Shown here one piece after another: positions 50,560 to 61,334 of a DNA stretch of 64,000 bases. The position numbers and the translations under genes were made by a program. Where the stretch lies: NCBI GenBank assembly GCA_003993805.1, contig RSEF01000005.1, positions 34,167,175 to 34,231,174 of the forward strand, in the 5' to 3' direction. The notes under the pieces were generated by a model, which saw only the letters and a program-made list of their open reading frames with translations, made no database searches and had not been told where the DNA came from. Source of the DNA: Himantopus leucocephalus. Its lineage: Eukaryota > Chordata > Aves > Charadriiformes > Recurvirostridae. How positions within the stretch are numbered: the first letter of the stretch is position 1; the number at the start of each line of letters is the position of its first letter.

Positions 50560-51412
50560 AAATAGAAACAACAGCAAAGTAAAAGTTGAGAACAGTTGCT
50601 CAGAGATAGCAGACAAAATTGATTCAACCATCTTCAAAAGAAAAGCAATTGGTACTTGTGGAAGAGACAGGATGATATGGGGCGGGGAACAGGAGAGAGA
50701 GACAAAGATACCACTAAGGAAAGAAGACATTGTTTGTTGCATGTGAAACACAGGTTAGTCTGGGAGAGAAGGAAGGGAGATTAAAATGTGCTATAAAACC
50801 ACTCTCTTGCATCCACGATTTTTGGCATCCAGTAGAGTTACGGGTTTTGCTTACCAAAATTTCAAAGATGTTCGTAGATTTTACCTGAGCATAAGGACAT
50901 AGTGTGTGAGTAATCAGAGAGGAAGGAATGAGAGATCAGAAGCACAGTGTCTAGTGAGAGGTGTTCACAGATGGGTACTTTTTTCCTTTATAGACTGTGT
51001 CAGTTCACTCCAACACGTAGTTTTTGCTTAGTTTTACATACATCATAGCTGTTGTGATGGCAAGTTACTGGGATAAACTGTATTATATTCCTGAAAGCGC
51101 AGTTGTAGAATTGAAAGATTGTGGTGATTCCGTTGAGAGATTATTTACTACAGTAACAATAGAGATATGTTGTCAGGTTTTAAGTTTCTTGCTCAAATAT
51201 GGTCTTAATCCACTCAGTGTCTTCGGACTGTTCCTAGAATGTTTCTGATGGTGAGTTTTCTGAGGCTAGAGACTGTTAGAAGGCCAAGGTGGTTCTTGGA
51301 AGACATCTTCAAAGTGGTGTCTTCTTCTAGAATTGCTTGTAACTGGTTAATAATTTTCTCTTTAAGTACCGAGTGCAGTGTTATCTGACAGCTGTAATTC
51401 ACTTCGTGATGC

Positions 51413-51830
51413 TCAAGTATCTCTTTCAAATAAACATGATCTTTTTAAGAAGTGTACTTTTTGACTAAAAATCTTATTTGGGTAGTTGATGGTACTTTGG
51501 ATGGTATCACAAGATTTTTTTTCAGAGTGAATGGGATGGTATCTGAGGATGCCTGATTTGTGTGCGTGTGTTTCAGATGGTTGCAGGTTTATGGAGTTAA
51601 GTTTGTTAGTCTGTGTTTTTCTGTGCATTTTATTTTGTAGATTACCATCTTTGATGTTGACCTTAATACCTAGGAAAGAATCTTAGTATAGGAGTATTTC
51701 AGAGGCAGTCTGTCAAAAGAGTCATGATTATTAAATTTATGATTGCAATTAGTGGGGAAGTCCAGTTTTCTGGTCATGGTGATAAGGATGTTATTCATAT
51801 GTCTTATGACATGTGGACCTGGTGGTACAT
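51413..51830 (-). pseudogene. Reverse transcriptase relic of the Penelope-like element
   Basis: Two minus-strand frames join by a one-base shift near 51675: the first ends KYSYTKI and the second begins FLGIKVNI, together matching the segment before and after FLDV in Penelope-type reverse transcriptases. The expected catalytic DD pair is degraded to NN, so the product would be inactive even without the shift. It ends at a stop at 51413. Confidence 0.5.
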
Positions 51831-51880
51831 ATCTAATAGTGAGTAGTTGTTCTTTTATTTAGCTTTGAAAGTCGCTGCTT

Positions 51881-51980
51881 CTGCTTAAGACATGAAGAAG
51901 GGTTTCTGTGCCCAAAAGCTTATCTAGCATGTTCAACAATGCCAGCTGCTCTAGTCCTGCTTCTATGCTTAGACTATCTT
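51881..51980 (+). repeat. Penelope terminal segment, inverted copy
   Basis: In the plus sense: ACATGAAGAAGGGTTTCTGT, then GCCCAAAAGCTTATCTAG, then CCAGCTGCTCTAGT. It aligns with the segment at 50455-50559 read on the minus strand, so the two ends of the element are in opposite orientation. Confidence 0.55.
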
Positions 51981-52510
51981 GGTTACAACAAAGTGCTGTG
52001 GCAGAAATAAAACCTTTTTGCCTTTCAAGCCTCCTTTTTCTTAGTTTATATGCACTCAAGCTGACCTTTGCTAGCTCTGTTTCTAATTCTCCTCATATAC
52101 TCATTTTTAGTAGGGGATATATGTTGTAAGTAACCAAGGTCAAATTTCTGAGCCCTTGTATGTTAACCCAATGATTTCTAGCCTCCTTTAATCCTTTTCT
52201 ACACCAGCAGCTGTAGTAATAAGGGTCAAGGGGCTGCTAGGGATTGAGGTCATTAGCTTTTGGGTTGTATTTATTCATTTTGTTGGTGTTTTTCACTGAT
52301 CGGTCTTAATGGTTATTATCCATTCAGTTGTATGGTATCAAAACAGCATTTGACCTTTCCAGCAATATGAATATTTGACTTTTAAGTTTATTTTACTTTG
52401 ACTGTAAACTGGATGCTGCTTTTAGATATGGAAAGAAATTGTCTTTCATTTCATCATGGTGTGAGCTGTCTATATATTAGGTTGAATACCTCAACATTAA
52501 TGTGTATAAA

Positions 52511-52618
52511 GTCAGATCCTGCTAAAGCAATGGAAAAACTCCATTGATTTCAATGAAACCTTTTAGGGCTCCCATTGATAGTAATGATAATTTAATGGGA
52601 AAGGACTTGGATCCTTAC
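52511..52618. repeat. Old amniote interspersed repeat fragment
   Basis: CAGATCCTGCTAAAGCAATG, then AACTCCATTGATTTCAATGA, then GGCTCCCATTGATAGTAATG. This is the CATTGACTTCAATGGGA / GATCCTGCTCCCATTGAAG repeat of reptiles and birds, here about 108 bp with internal dyad symmetry. Confidence 0.55.
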
Positions 52619-54987
52619 TGTTTGCAACAAGTAAACTGCTAGGTTTTATATTACTGCTTAAACCAGCACCTTTATTATTGCTTCAGCATATATTTATGTT
52701 ACAGTCATCTTTGTTTGATAGAACCATCAGAGTACACAGCCTGAATCTTTGGGTCTATTACTATTTTGTAAATGCAGGAAAATGGTGGATGCACACAGTT
52801 ACATAGCATACGAGAAAAATAGAGGGTTCATGTCCGTCAGTTTGAGTCCTCAGCAGCTCCAGTATAAATGCAAAGCTAAACTGTTAAGATTCTTTTCTGC
52901 TCAGATTTTCATCACTACCACCAAAGAAAAAGTAAGGACAATAGACATTAGAACATAACCTGAAAGTTGACAAATTTGTGCTTTTATGAACTTAAGCAGA
53001 AACAGCATATCACATGGTGGACCCCTCACTGACTGTGTCATGCTTTTAGCACTCTTTCTTCTCCTCTAGTTAAAATAGTTTGTTTTATGCTTTAATGTTT
53101 GAAATGTTCTCAGCTGCTACTGGTAAGAAGCAACTGTGCAGTGAGGAGGAAAGAATTTATAGTATTTGGTGTTGCTCTTAGTGATATGGATGCTTGCTCA
53201 GTAGGTATTGTACTGAGATCAGCTAACTCATTTCATTTAAAAGTCCTTTAGGTGGTAGTTATATTTGGTTACCACTGAGTTGATGTGGATCTGAACCAGA
53301 AACACAGAAGTGAAAGGCTTTCTATCCTACTAACAATTTCCTGAGCCTTCCATTCTCCTATATTAAGAGAGGTTTTTATAGAGTGGAAAAATGCCCCATC
53401 ATAAAGCTGTAAGGTTAAAACTGCAGCCCCTCTCCCTTCCCCAACACTCCTTAAACTATGGATCTTGTTTGCTATGGGAAGTGAACTGCAGGAGGAAGCC
53501 AGATGGCAGCTGTATTGAGCTGCTGCTTTGTTGTGCAGGATGGGTGCCCCTCCTCCCTTCTCCAAAGCAAATGTTGATTCACGAATGAGAGGTTTATATA
53601 TCTGAATGAGGGATTCATGTGATTTTTTTTTTAAATGTCTGCTCTTTTAATAGTTTGCAAAAGAAATCGATCCTGTGATTGCAATAAGAAACAGTTTGAG
53701 AAGTGTATGTGGCAAAAGTTCTATAATTTTAAGGTGAACTTTCTAAACTGGTATACATAGTCATGGTTATTTTATTACTCTCAGTTAAATTGCCTGAAGT
53801 GCTGTACCAGCGCAGTGTGCTTCTTCTATAACATATTCAAAAGAGAAAAAATGGTTTATATTTTATTTTAAGGTAAAATATAATTATTTTGTCAGTAATT
53901 GACTAAAAACCCAGAAAGCATTAAAATATTTTTAAATTAACAAATTGCTAGCCAGAGAATGTTTATTAAATTATAAGAGGAAGATACATTGGGTGGACCT
54001 GATTTAGTTCATAGAATCTCCACCAAATCTGAGTGTTCCATGGCGCTTAAAATCATTGATTAAAATTCTACAATACTGAAATATTTTTTTTTTGTATTTG
54101 CATTTCTTCATAAAACAAAATTGTGTGTAAGTTTATATACTTTTTAACTGTTGGCAGACATGTTTGATTACCATTATATTTCTGGTGCACAATACTTAAG
54201 AGTTTTAATTTTCCAAGTGTGCCAAATTGGATCTTCAGCTAAGACCACACGTGTACATAGTATAAGATTTATAGGATAATTAACTAGAACTTTGTTTCTT
54301 TCGCTGATTACTTAGATCATCTTCTTGTAAATCCAAGAACAATGAATAGTTGTAATGAGAGGAGCTCACCATAAGCACTTTTTTCTAAATATCCAGTGCT
54401 GAATTCTCTCTGGCACAGTTGTCAACAGCATGTTCCAGGCTCTGTCTTTTGCCATAAACTGCATTCTAAGCACAATGGAAATAGCATAGAAACGTAAGAA
54501 TTAGGAAATTGTGTTATTAACAAGCTGCATTTTTAACCACCATGGGGGATTTATTTAGACTGCCTAGTGTGCAGGATGTGTTTTTTTAATGTAAATAGCT
54601 ACTAAGAAAAAATTCAGATCCTCAGATGAATGTCAGAAATGAGCCTTAACAAAATATTTTTAAGAATATATACCAAATAAAGTAATGTGGTTTTCCCTGT
54701 TCTTTTCTTCTTCTCTTGCTTGCTGTCTTTCTCTCTTTCTGATGTCAGTTTATATCGTTTATAATGCAGATATAAGATGAGAGAAAAAGGGGGAATAACT
54801 CTGTAGTACAGGTGGAAACAGTTAAAAGAACTGGATTGGAATGTTAAAACTGATATTCCTCCGTCTCAACATACCACATTAAAAACTAGTTTGGGGTGCC
54901 TGGCATCTTCAAGACTAGTAATATAAGTAAATATCAGCAGCATTCAGGATCATTCAGAATTGATGTGCATATGGTTTATATATAAAT

Positions 54988-55011
54988 ATAAATAAATAAA
55001 TAAATAAATAT
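54988..55011. repeat. (AAAT)n microsatellite
   Basis: Five to six AAAT units, preceded by TATAAATAT. Confidence 0.9.
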
Positions 55012-55500
55012 GCATTTAATGTCTTTGTGCATATTACAGATACATAATAGGCAGACATATATGTTGAAATCTATGTTTCACATCAAACCTCTACAGTATG
55101 CTTCACGAGGGAGACAAGACCCATGTGTTTTGCAGAAGCTTTTAAAGCTGTTTCATTTATTTTATTAGCCTTTAATGAATGTAATTAGAACCCAAGTAAT
55201 TAAATGCAATTGTGCTCAGTATGTTCCTGTTGTAAATTGCCCTAAACAATGTGCATGGTGTGAACAAATTTGTGGGATTAATAGAGGATAGATAATGTTT
55301 TTGGATAGTATTTCACACTAAACGGCCGCAGAGAGAAACAAAGAAGCTGGCGCAGTGTCATTAATCTTAGTCAACTGGCAGTTCTGGTGTAATTTGCATG
55401 ACTTAGGCAGTGACACAAGATGGGGCTAGCTTGGGATGGGTGTTAGATCACTAGGATACATATGTATTTATTTCTCTTTAGCACTCTGATTTATAAGTAG

Positions 55501-55600
55501 NNNNNNNNNNNNNNNNNNNNNNNNNNNNNNNNNNNNNNNNNNNNNNNNNNNNNNNNNNNNNNNNNNNNNNNNNNNNNNNNNNNNNNNNNNNNNNNNNNNN
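55501..55600. other. Assembly gap (100 N)
   Basis: Exactly 100 N, a placeholder of unknown true length. CR1 sequence begins at the right edge but not on the left, so the missing part should include the upstream portion of that CR1 copy. Confidence 0.97.
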
Positions 55601-55716
55601 GATGTGTAGATGTGGCACTTAGGGACATGGTTTAGTGGGACTTTGCAGTGTTAGGTTTACAGTTGGACTTGATCTTGAAGGTCTTTTCCAACCTGAATGA
55701 TTCTATGATTCGATGA
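55601..55716 (+). mobile_element. CR1 LINE 3' end, cut by the assembly gap
   Basis: GATGTGTAGATGTGGCACTT, then AGGGACATGGTTTAGTGG, then GGTCTTTTCCAACCTGAATG and the ATTCTATGATTCGATGA tail: the standard last 110-120 bp of a bird CR1. It is much less diverged than the other CR1 copies here, so it is the youngest LINE in the window. The remainder lies in the gap. Confidence 0.93.
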
Positions 55717-57635
55717 AATAAACTACTGCATATTTAATATTGCCTGGCTAACTTTAATTTTGATGCTTCCTGACTCCCAAATAATTAACTTCAACACGTT
55801 TTTGCTGTTGTTTCCTTAAGAAGACTAAACTAAGAAGTCTTGAGTATTTAAAGTAGTTTTCCTTGGTAACCTTTTCATTTTAGAAGTGCAATTAGATTCG
55901 TAGTTCTGAGTCTTCAGTCTGTAGAATTTTGGTCCAGCATACCTCAGTCTTCCCAGAGAACTACACCACTTTAGATAGGTTGCAGTGAAGAAGTGGTCAT
56001 TCTTACACGGGAGAACAGTCTGTAGTTTTTTTCTGTTTGTATGATACGTAGTTAAGATTATCAAGTAACCTTCAGTGTCAACAAGTGCTACTACACTTTA
56101 GCCTGCATACTTGTAAATAGGATTTTATCTTTCAGTAATACAAGTTTTGAAGATACACTCAGAGGACTAGCTACTGTAGACAGCTCTGCTCACATTGAAA
56201 ACTCCTGAAGTGAAAGAGCTCGAACTCAACTTGCTTATTTTTATGTCAACTCTACAGCTGTCTCACCATACTACAAAACATTCTTGGCATTGTATCTTAG
56301 CCAAAATATCTTTTAGAGGAGATAATTCAGAACAGAGCAGTATGTTAATCCAAATATTAAGTAATATTTAAGAAGGCTCCTACCAGCATCCGTGCAATTG
56401 AAACAATATGGATTTACCTTTCTTTGGCTCAGCAATTACGTGTTATTCTTGTCTTGTAGAAAAAAGCACTATTGTTACTTCATTGATGACCAGTGTAATG
56501 TGTGAAACAGCAAAAGTAATTAATAAACAATTCATGAAAGTAGTTGACTCCTATTAATATGCCATTGACCCAAGCACCACTGTTCAACATTTAAAGACCA
56601 TGGATCTTAATGTTTATTATGAGGTCAGGCATATCGATATAGCATTAAAATGAGTCACATTTAGTACACTGCATAGCAATTATGTTAATGCAAAAAGTAT
56701 CACTGTTGCATAGATTTTAAGTGGCAGAAAAGTTACATGATCCAGAATTTCTTATTATGAAAGAAGGTAGAGAAAATTATTTATTGGCTGTGTTGCACAA
56801 GTGTTAAGGCACACCAGTCAGCTTACCTGAACCAATGAATTCTGTAGGAGGCAGAGTTTCCCTTTTCTACTCTTCAAATAATTAGCTTATTTATTTTTAC
56901 GTAAAGTTTGGAGAACTTCATCCTTCTGATACATTAGACCAGATTGCTATAAGCTGTGGAATTCTAGAAGAATAATGGAATTTCCCAAGATAGTTTTCTG
57001 TTGTATTTGTTCCTAATAAAATTCTTACACTCCCTCCTTCTCTTTACATGGCCCTTTTCTTGTTCTGCATGTATTTAGTGTCTGTTGTTCCATCAAATGG
57101 AACTTTTTTGAGAGTAAGAGGGTGCGGGGGAAGAGACAAATATATCTGGCCTATTTACAATTAACAAAGCTGTATTTTGATGTGGATAAGTTTAGAATTC
57201 AGGTGTGAGGCCAAAATAGAGATGAAACTTGAGCTTACTTTGCTGTTACGTAACAATAGTAATTTTTTCTTTTGGTAATTCTATTGCTTTGGACTGTATC
57301 CACGGTATTTCAGTTATCCAACTGAAAAGAGGCCTGACCATTTTTTATCTGAGCAAAATTGTAAGGGTAGAGCCTGAGTAAAATGTAACAATTGGAAGAC
57401 CATTGAGAAGTTGGGTTTAATTTTGGGTGTTTATAAGTATGTTATGTTAAAACGGTATATGAAAGTGTCTGGGCTTGAGTTCATTTTAATTTAAAACCTA
57501 ATTTTTTTTTTTACGTATGAATTCACAAAAGCAAAAATGCAAACCTTAAAGAAGTCCAACCTCCCAATTTCTGGTTTAAAGATCCATAGAATTTACATGT
57601 ACAAGGCAATTCACAGATCTCTCTTAATCATGTGA

Positions 57636-57790
57636 ATAATTCTATCACAGTCTGAGGTAAATGGGAGAGATAATTACTTATTACACATGAAGAAGCTGAG
57701 ATCACTGGTAAGATCTTCCTAGATTCCACACTGATTCAGATGTCCCAGTACTGTTCTAATTCTTGTTCTGCTGCTAATTCTAAACTCAGT
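57636..57790 (+). repeat. Possible MIR/L2-like fragment
   Basis: TTATTACACATGAAGAAGCT, then GAGATCACTGGTAAGATCTT recalls the MIR/L2 string ACAGATGAGGAAACTGAGGC followed by AGATCAC. It is weak and diverged. Confidence 0.3.
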
Positions 57791-58183
57791 GCGTGTATCT
57801 CTATTTTTACCTAGCTAAGGACTTTGTATCTCTTCCCAGGTATTTACACTGTAGTGGCTTTGAGGGGATGTGAAAGTTATAGCGAGGCATGTTTGCAACT
57901 TACTAAATTTGGAATAAATAGGATCTCTGCGAAAATTTAAATTTCTTGGTGATACTAAGTGGTAACACTTTGTACCTGTGTTTTTTTGGAATTAACAAGA
58001 TAATGATTGATATTGTGTACAATATTGTAGCAGTGGCCATTTTTGTTGCTCTTCAAAGTGGGCAGATTGTTTTGATGTAGTTTTGTATTCACATTGAATT
58101 AGTTCGGTACCTCAACAGCTGAAATTGCTAGCACTGTTTCATTAACTCCTTTTCAAAATTCATTTTAAGACATTAACTTATGT

Positions 58184-58322
58184 GTTAGATATTATTTTTT
58201 ATTATTTAAACTTAGGTTTATCTTTTATTCTGTTATTAGATATTATTGTTATTATTAAATGCTATATATTATTAGATGCTATTAATCATCTTATTATTGG
58301 ATGTTGTTTCTTATTATTAAAA
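58184..58322. repeat. Degenerate TTATTA / TTATTAGATGCTATTA repeat
   Basis: ATT units are interspersed with four or five variants of TTATTAGATGCTATTA. It is an old, decayed simple repeat. Confidence 0.7.
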
Positions 58323-61283
58323 TTAAGAATACCCACATAATTTAAAGTAAATATCAAAAAAGAGATGTCCTCACTGAATAGTTAAAAATGCTTGAATCGT
58401 TCCACATTGACCGAAAACAGAGGAACCTATAGAACTTGCTGGCCATGGCAAGGGTTGCTTTGTTCTCATCTTCAAAAAATTGGCTTGATAAGAATGGAAA
58501 TGCAATAGGTTGCAGGGTGTTTTTCAACTATATTGGTATTCCAAGTGCTCCTGCACCTTGCACGAAGGGCAAATGTAATAAATAATACTAAGCTGTATTT
58601 GCTTATTGTTGTTTATACTGGAAATTTTGTTCCACCAACATGGTATTTAGATGTCTACATGCACGTGCACACATACACGCGGGAAGAAACAGACAGTATT
58701 TACTGTTGTGCTGAACTGTGCTATAGTGAAAGCTGTTCTTCCATAGCAAGCAAATTAGGAAAAGTTTTGAGGCAACATCCAATACCAATTTAAAACAGCT
58801 TCCTGTTTCATTTATATGTCATCCTTCAACAAGTAACAGTTCCACTAGGATGCATGAGTGTAAACAGTTCAAAGGACACCCACACCTTTGTGACCAACTA
58901 CTTTTTTTGGTGTCATGCAGGTTGAAAACATTGATGTTGGTTTAATATGCTTGGGCTGCAAAATATTGATATAGATTTCATGAAAAAGCGCGTTTTTTGT
59001 TGGAAGACATAGATTTATCAGTATAAAACTCACTGATTTTTGCACATGAATGAGGGTCTTTAAAATAACTTGGCAGGGAAATCATCATAGTTAAATGTTC
59101 AGTGTGCTTACTTTTTATCATAAAATACAGACCTTTCCCTTTCTGTTGACCTGGTAAAGCACTATAACTGAAAACAAAAGTTGCATGCTCAACACACAAT
59201 TCTAGCTCTGTCATGCTTCTTTCTCTATGCTAGTAGATGGCAAGACACAACCACTTCGCTAGTAATTCATTAAATCTGTTAATGGGAAAAAACCCTTACT
59301 GGAACTATAAATCTTAGTATATTATTCAACATATTTGATTATACATAAATAAGTTGTACATATTCCGTATAATATTTATATGGCATTTGTTTGAAATATT
59401 TCGCTTAGCAAGCTAATAAAAAGCAAAAATTCATACATTTTGTCATAATTATGAAATACTTGACTCATCACATATACTTATTTTCAAAGTGGAATTGCTT
59501 TCTTATATTAAAAAGTTCCCAATTCAATTAAAAATATCTTTGTATTCGCTGCTATAAGTAAGGAGTGGTTGAGAATACGAGTGAATGTCAAAAGGTGTAG
59601 AGCCTATTGTTTCTGTATAAATTTCAGCCTGGGTCCAGTTATGCTTTTTGTCATACTTGGAGATGAATAGCATAATAGGAATGGAACTTGTTTTGACTTC
59701 CATGGTTTTTTGTTGTGGTTTGTTTTTTTTCTCTTGGACTAAATGTGGTTTTTTAAAACAAACCAACCTACTGGAATAGAAATGGGATTCAGTGGAAACT
59801 TTTTCACAAGCATACCCGCTGTAAGGTAATTTATGACAGATACATTTTTTTTAGGCCCCAGGCAGAATTTTCTACTGAAATCAGAAAGGTCTTTAAATAA
59901 TCAGTTGTCTGTTGGCCAGTTTTTTGTGTTACCCTGCTGTCTGTTTGAACCTGGGTGTTGAAAGTGTGTCACCCATCTCCCAAGTGTGGGAAGCTGAACT
60001 TCCCAGCTAGTGACATGACGGGGTGGGGGGGAGCTTTTTTCCTCCTCTGTGAGCTATTCGACTTTTAATTAGTCCAGCGGACAGATTAAAGAGTTCAGTA
60101 GTGAGATGCTCACCTGAGGTGTCAGAAACATAACTCTGAATTTCTGGCTATGAAAATTTTACCATGCTATCGATTTTAGCCCAGTAATAAACTAACTTCA
60201 AATTTTTACGTATTTTGAGAAATTAAACAGGAGTACAAAAATTGTAAATTTTCGGAAGCATTGTCTGACTATTCTACTTAATTTCATGGCTTCCTAGGAC
60301 AAAACCCTTTTCTTATTTATAGGCTTACAACTATTTTGCCTCAACTTCTAGCAGCATTTTGTTTCAGTAAATTTAATACTCAAGTACAGCGCTCTACAAC
60401 AGGTTGATCTGAAATAGTATTCTTGCTTCTTTGCCAGATTTGTCTCATGATCAAAGGTTTGAACTGCCTCTTAATGTTAAAATACATATATGGGTCTACT
60501 CTTTCCAACCTTTGCTACTCCTGCTCAAGGGAGTTAGAAACACAGATTAAGCTTGATGAAGAACAGTGGTTCTCCAGCTCTCATTCTTCAGAGCTGTAGA
60601 GCAGGCAACGAAGCTTTATGATTTCTTGTAGCACTTTTTCTGGATTTTATCGCTGTAGAAAATACTATAATGCCCACTGGAATTTGTGAAAGTCTTTCCA
60701 TTGATTTTTGCATACAGCAGAAGCAATCCCCAATGAGAGAGCGCCTGCAGCTGTGAATCTACATGTGTAGTACAAAATGTCAGCTTGCAGATCCAGAAGA
60801 AAAGATGTGAACTGAGGACTTTGGGAATTTCTGCCCTAAGATCTATCAACTGTTTTCCAAACCACGAAGCAGAGAGCTGTTTATATTTGTTACTACTTTT
60901 TAATTCCTGTTGGCAGTGACATGCAGACTATGAAATGTGTTAGGCTTGATTTACATAAATCAGAAGGTTGTCAGCTTCTTCCTTTTAGATGTCTATGTTG
61001 CCTTAAAATCCAAACTGATGACCTCATTGTAACACAAATAAATAGTGTTGGTAAATGTTATTATAAATTTCTTCTATTACTGAACATACAGATGGAAATG
61101 CAAAGTTAAAATTTGTGATGTTCTTTCTTACATACACTATGCTTTGTTATCAGTCTTCCATATTTTTGAGACCTTTTTTCCATTATCAAAAAAGTTTTGA
61201 TGTCCGTGTTTCATGATTCTTAACCACATTCACTAAACTTGGTCTTTTGTTTAAAATAAAATTTCTGTATTGGTATACCTCAT

Positions 61284-61334
61284 TGTATATATATATATAA
61301 AAATATAAAATTTTATATATATATAAAAATATAC
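61284..61334. repeat. (TA)n tract, duplicated, with palindrome
   Basis: Two copies of TATATATATATAAAAATATA are separated by a short AAATTT-type spacer; the centre forms the perfect palindrome ATATAAAATTTTATAT. Confidence 0.85.

Larger units (their letters stand above)
50450..52005 (-). mobile_element. Decayed Penelope-like retroelement with inverted terminal segments
   Basis: The coding remnant is on the minus strand. Near 51676-51633 it reads FLGIKVNIKDGNLQN, and just upstream (about 51801-51760) MNNILITMTRKL, resembling the Penelope reverse-transcriptase order (D-D-I-x-I then FLDV-x-V-x-DG-x-L). At 51413-51632 it continues RKTQTN, then S-x-T-x-AH, like the KPTD-HP-H stretch that follows. 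Further down, EPP and PQK strings fit the linker. The left end (50455-50559, minus) and right end (about 51881-51980, plus) are related to each other and to the terminal segment of vertebrate Penelope elements (GAAGAG, AAAGCTTGTC, TTGGTCCAATAAAAG). Frames are shifted and stopped throughout. No GIY-YIG endonuclease motif could be read. Assigned by eye. Confidence 0.6.
52006..55500. other. Intergenic, no gene seen
   Basis: AT-rich sequence with one old repeat fragment (52511-52618) and an AAAT microsatellite (54988-55011). The block at about 55130-55470 looks unique and rich in TAATTA-like strings. Confidence 0.65.

Noticed and set aside
51389..51400. TGACAGCTGTAA near-match to the TALE dimer site
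   Set aside because: It lies inside the Penelope-like relic and differs from the consensus; probably incidental.
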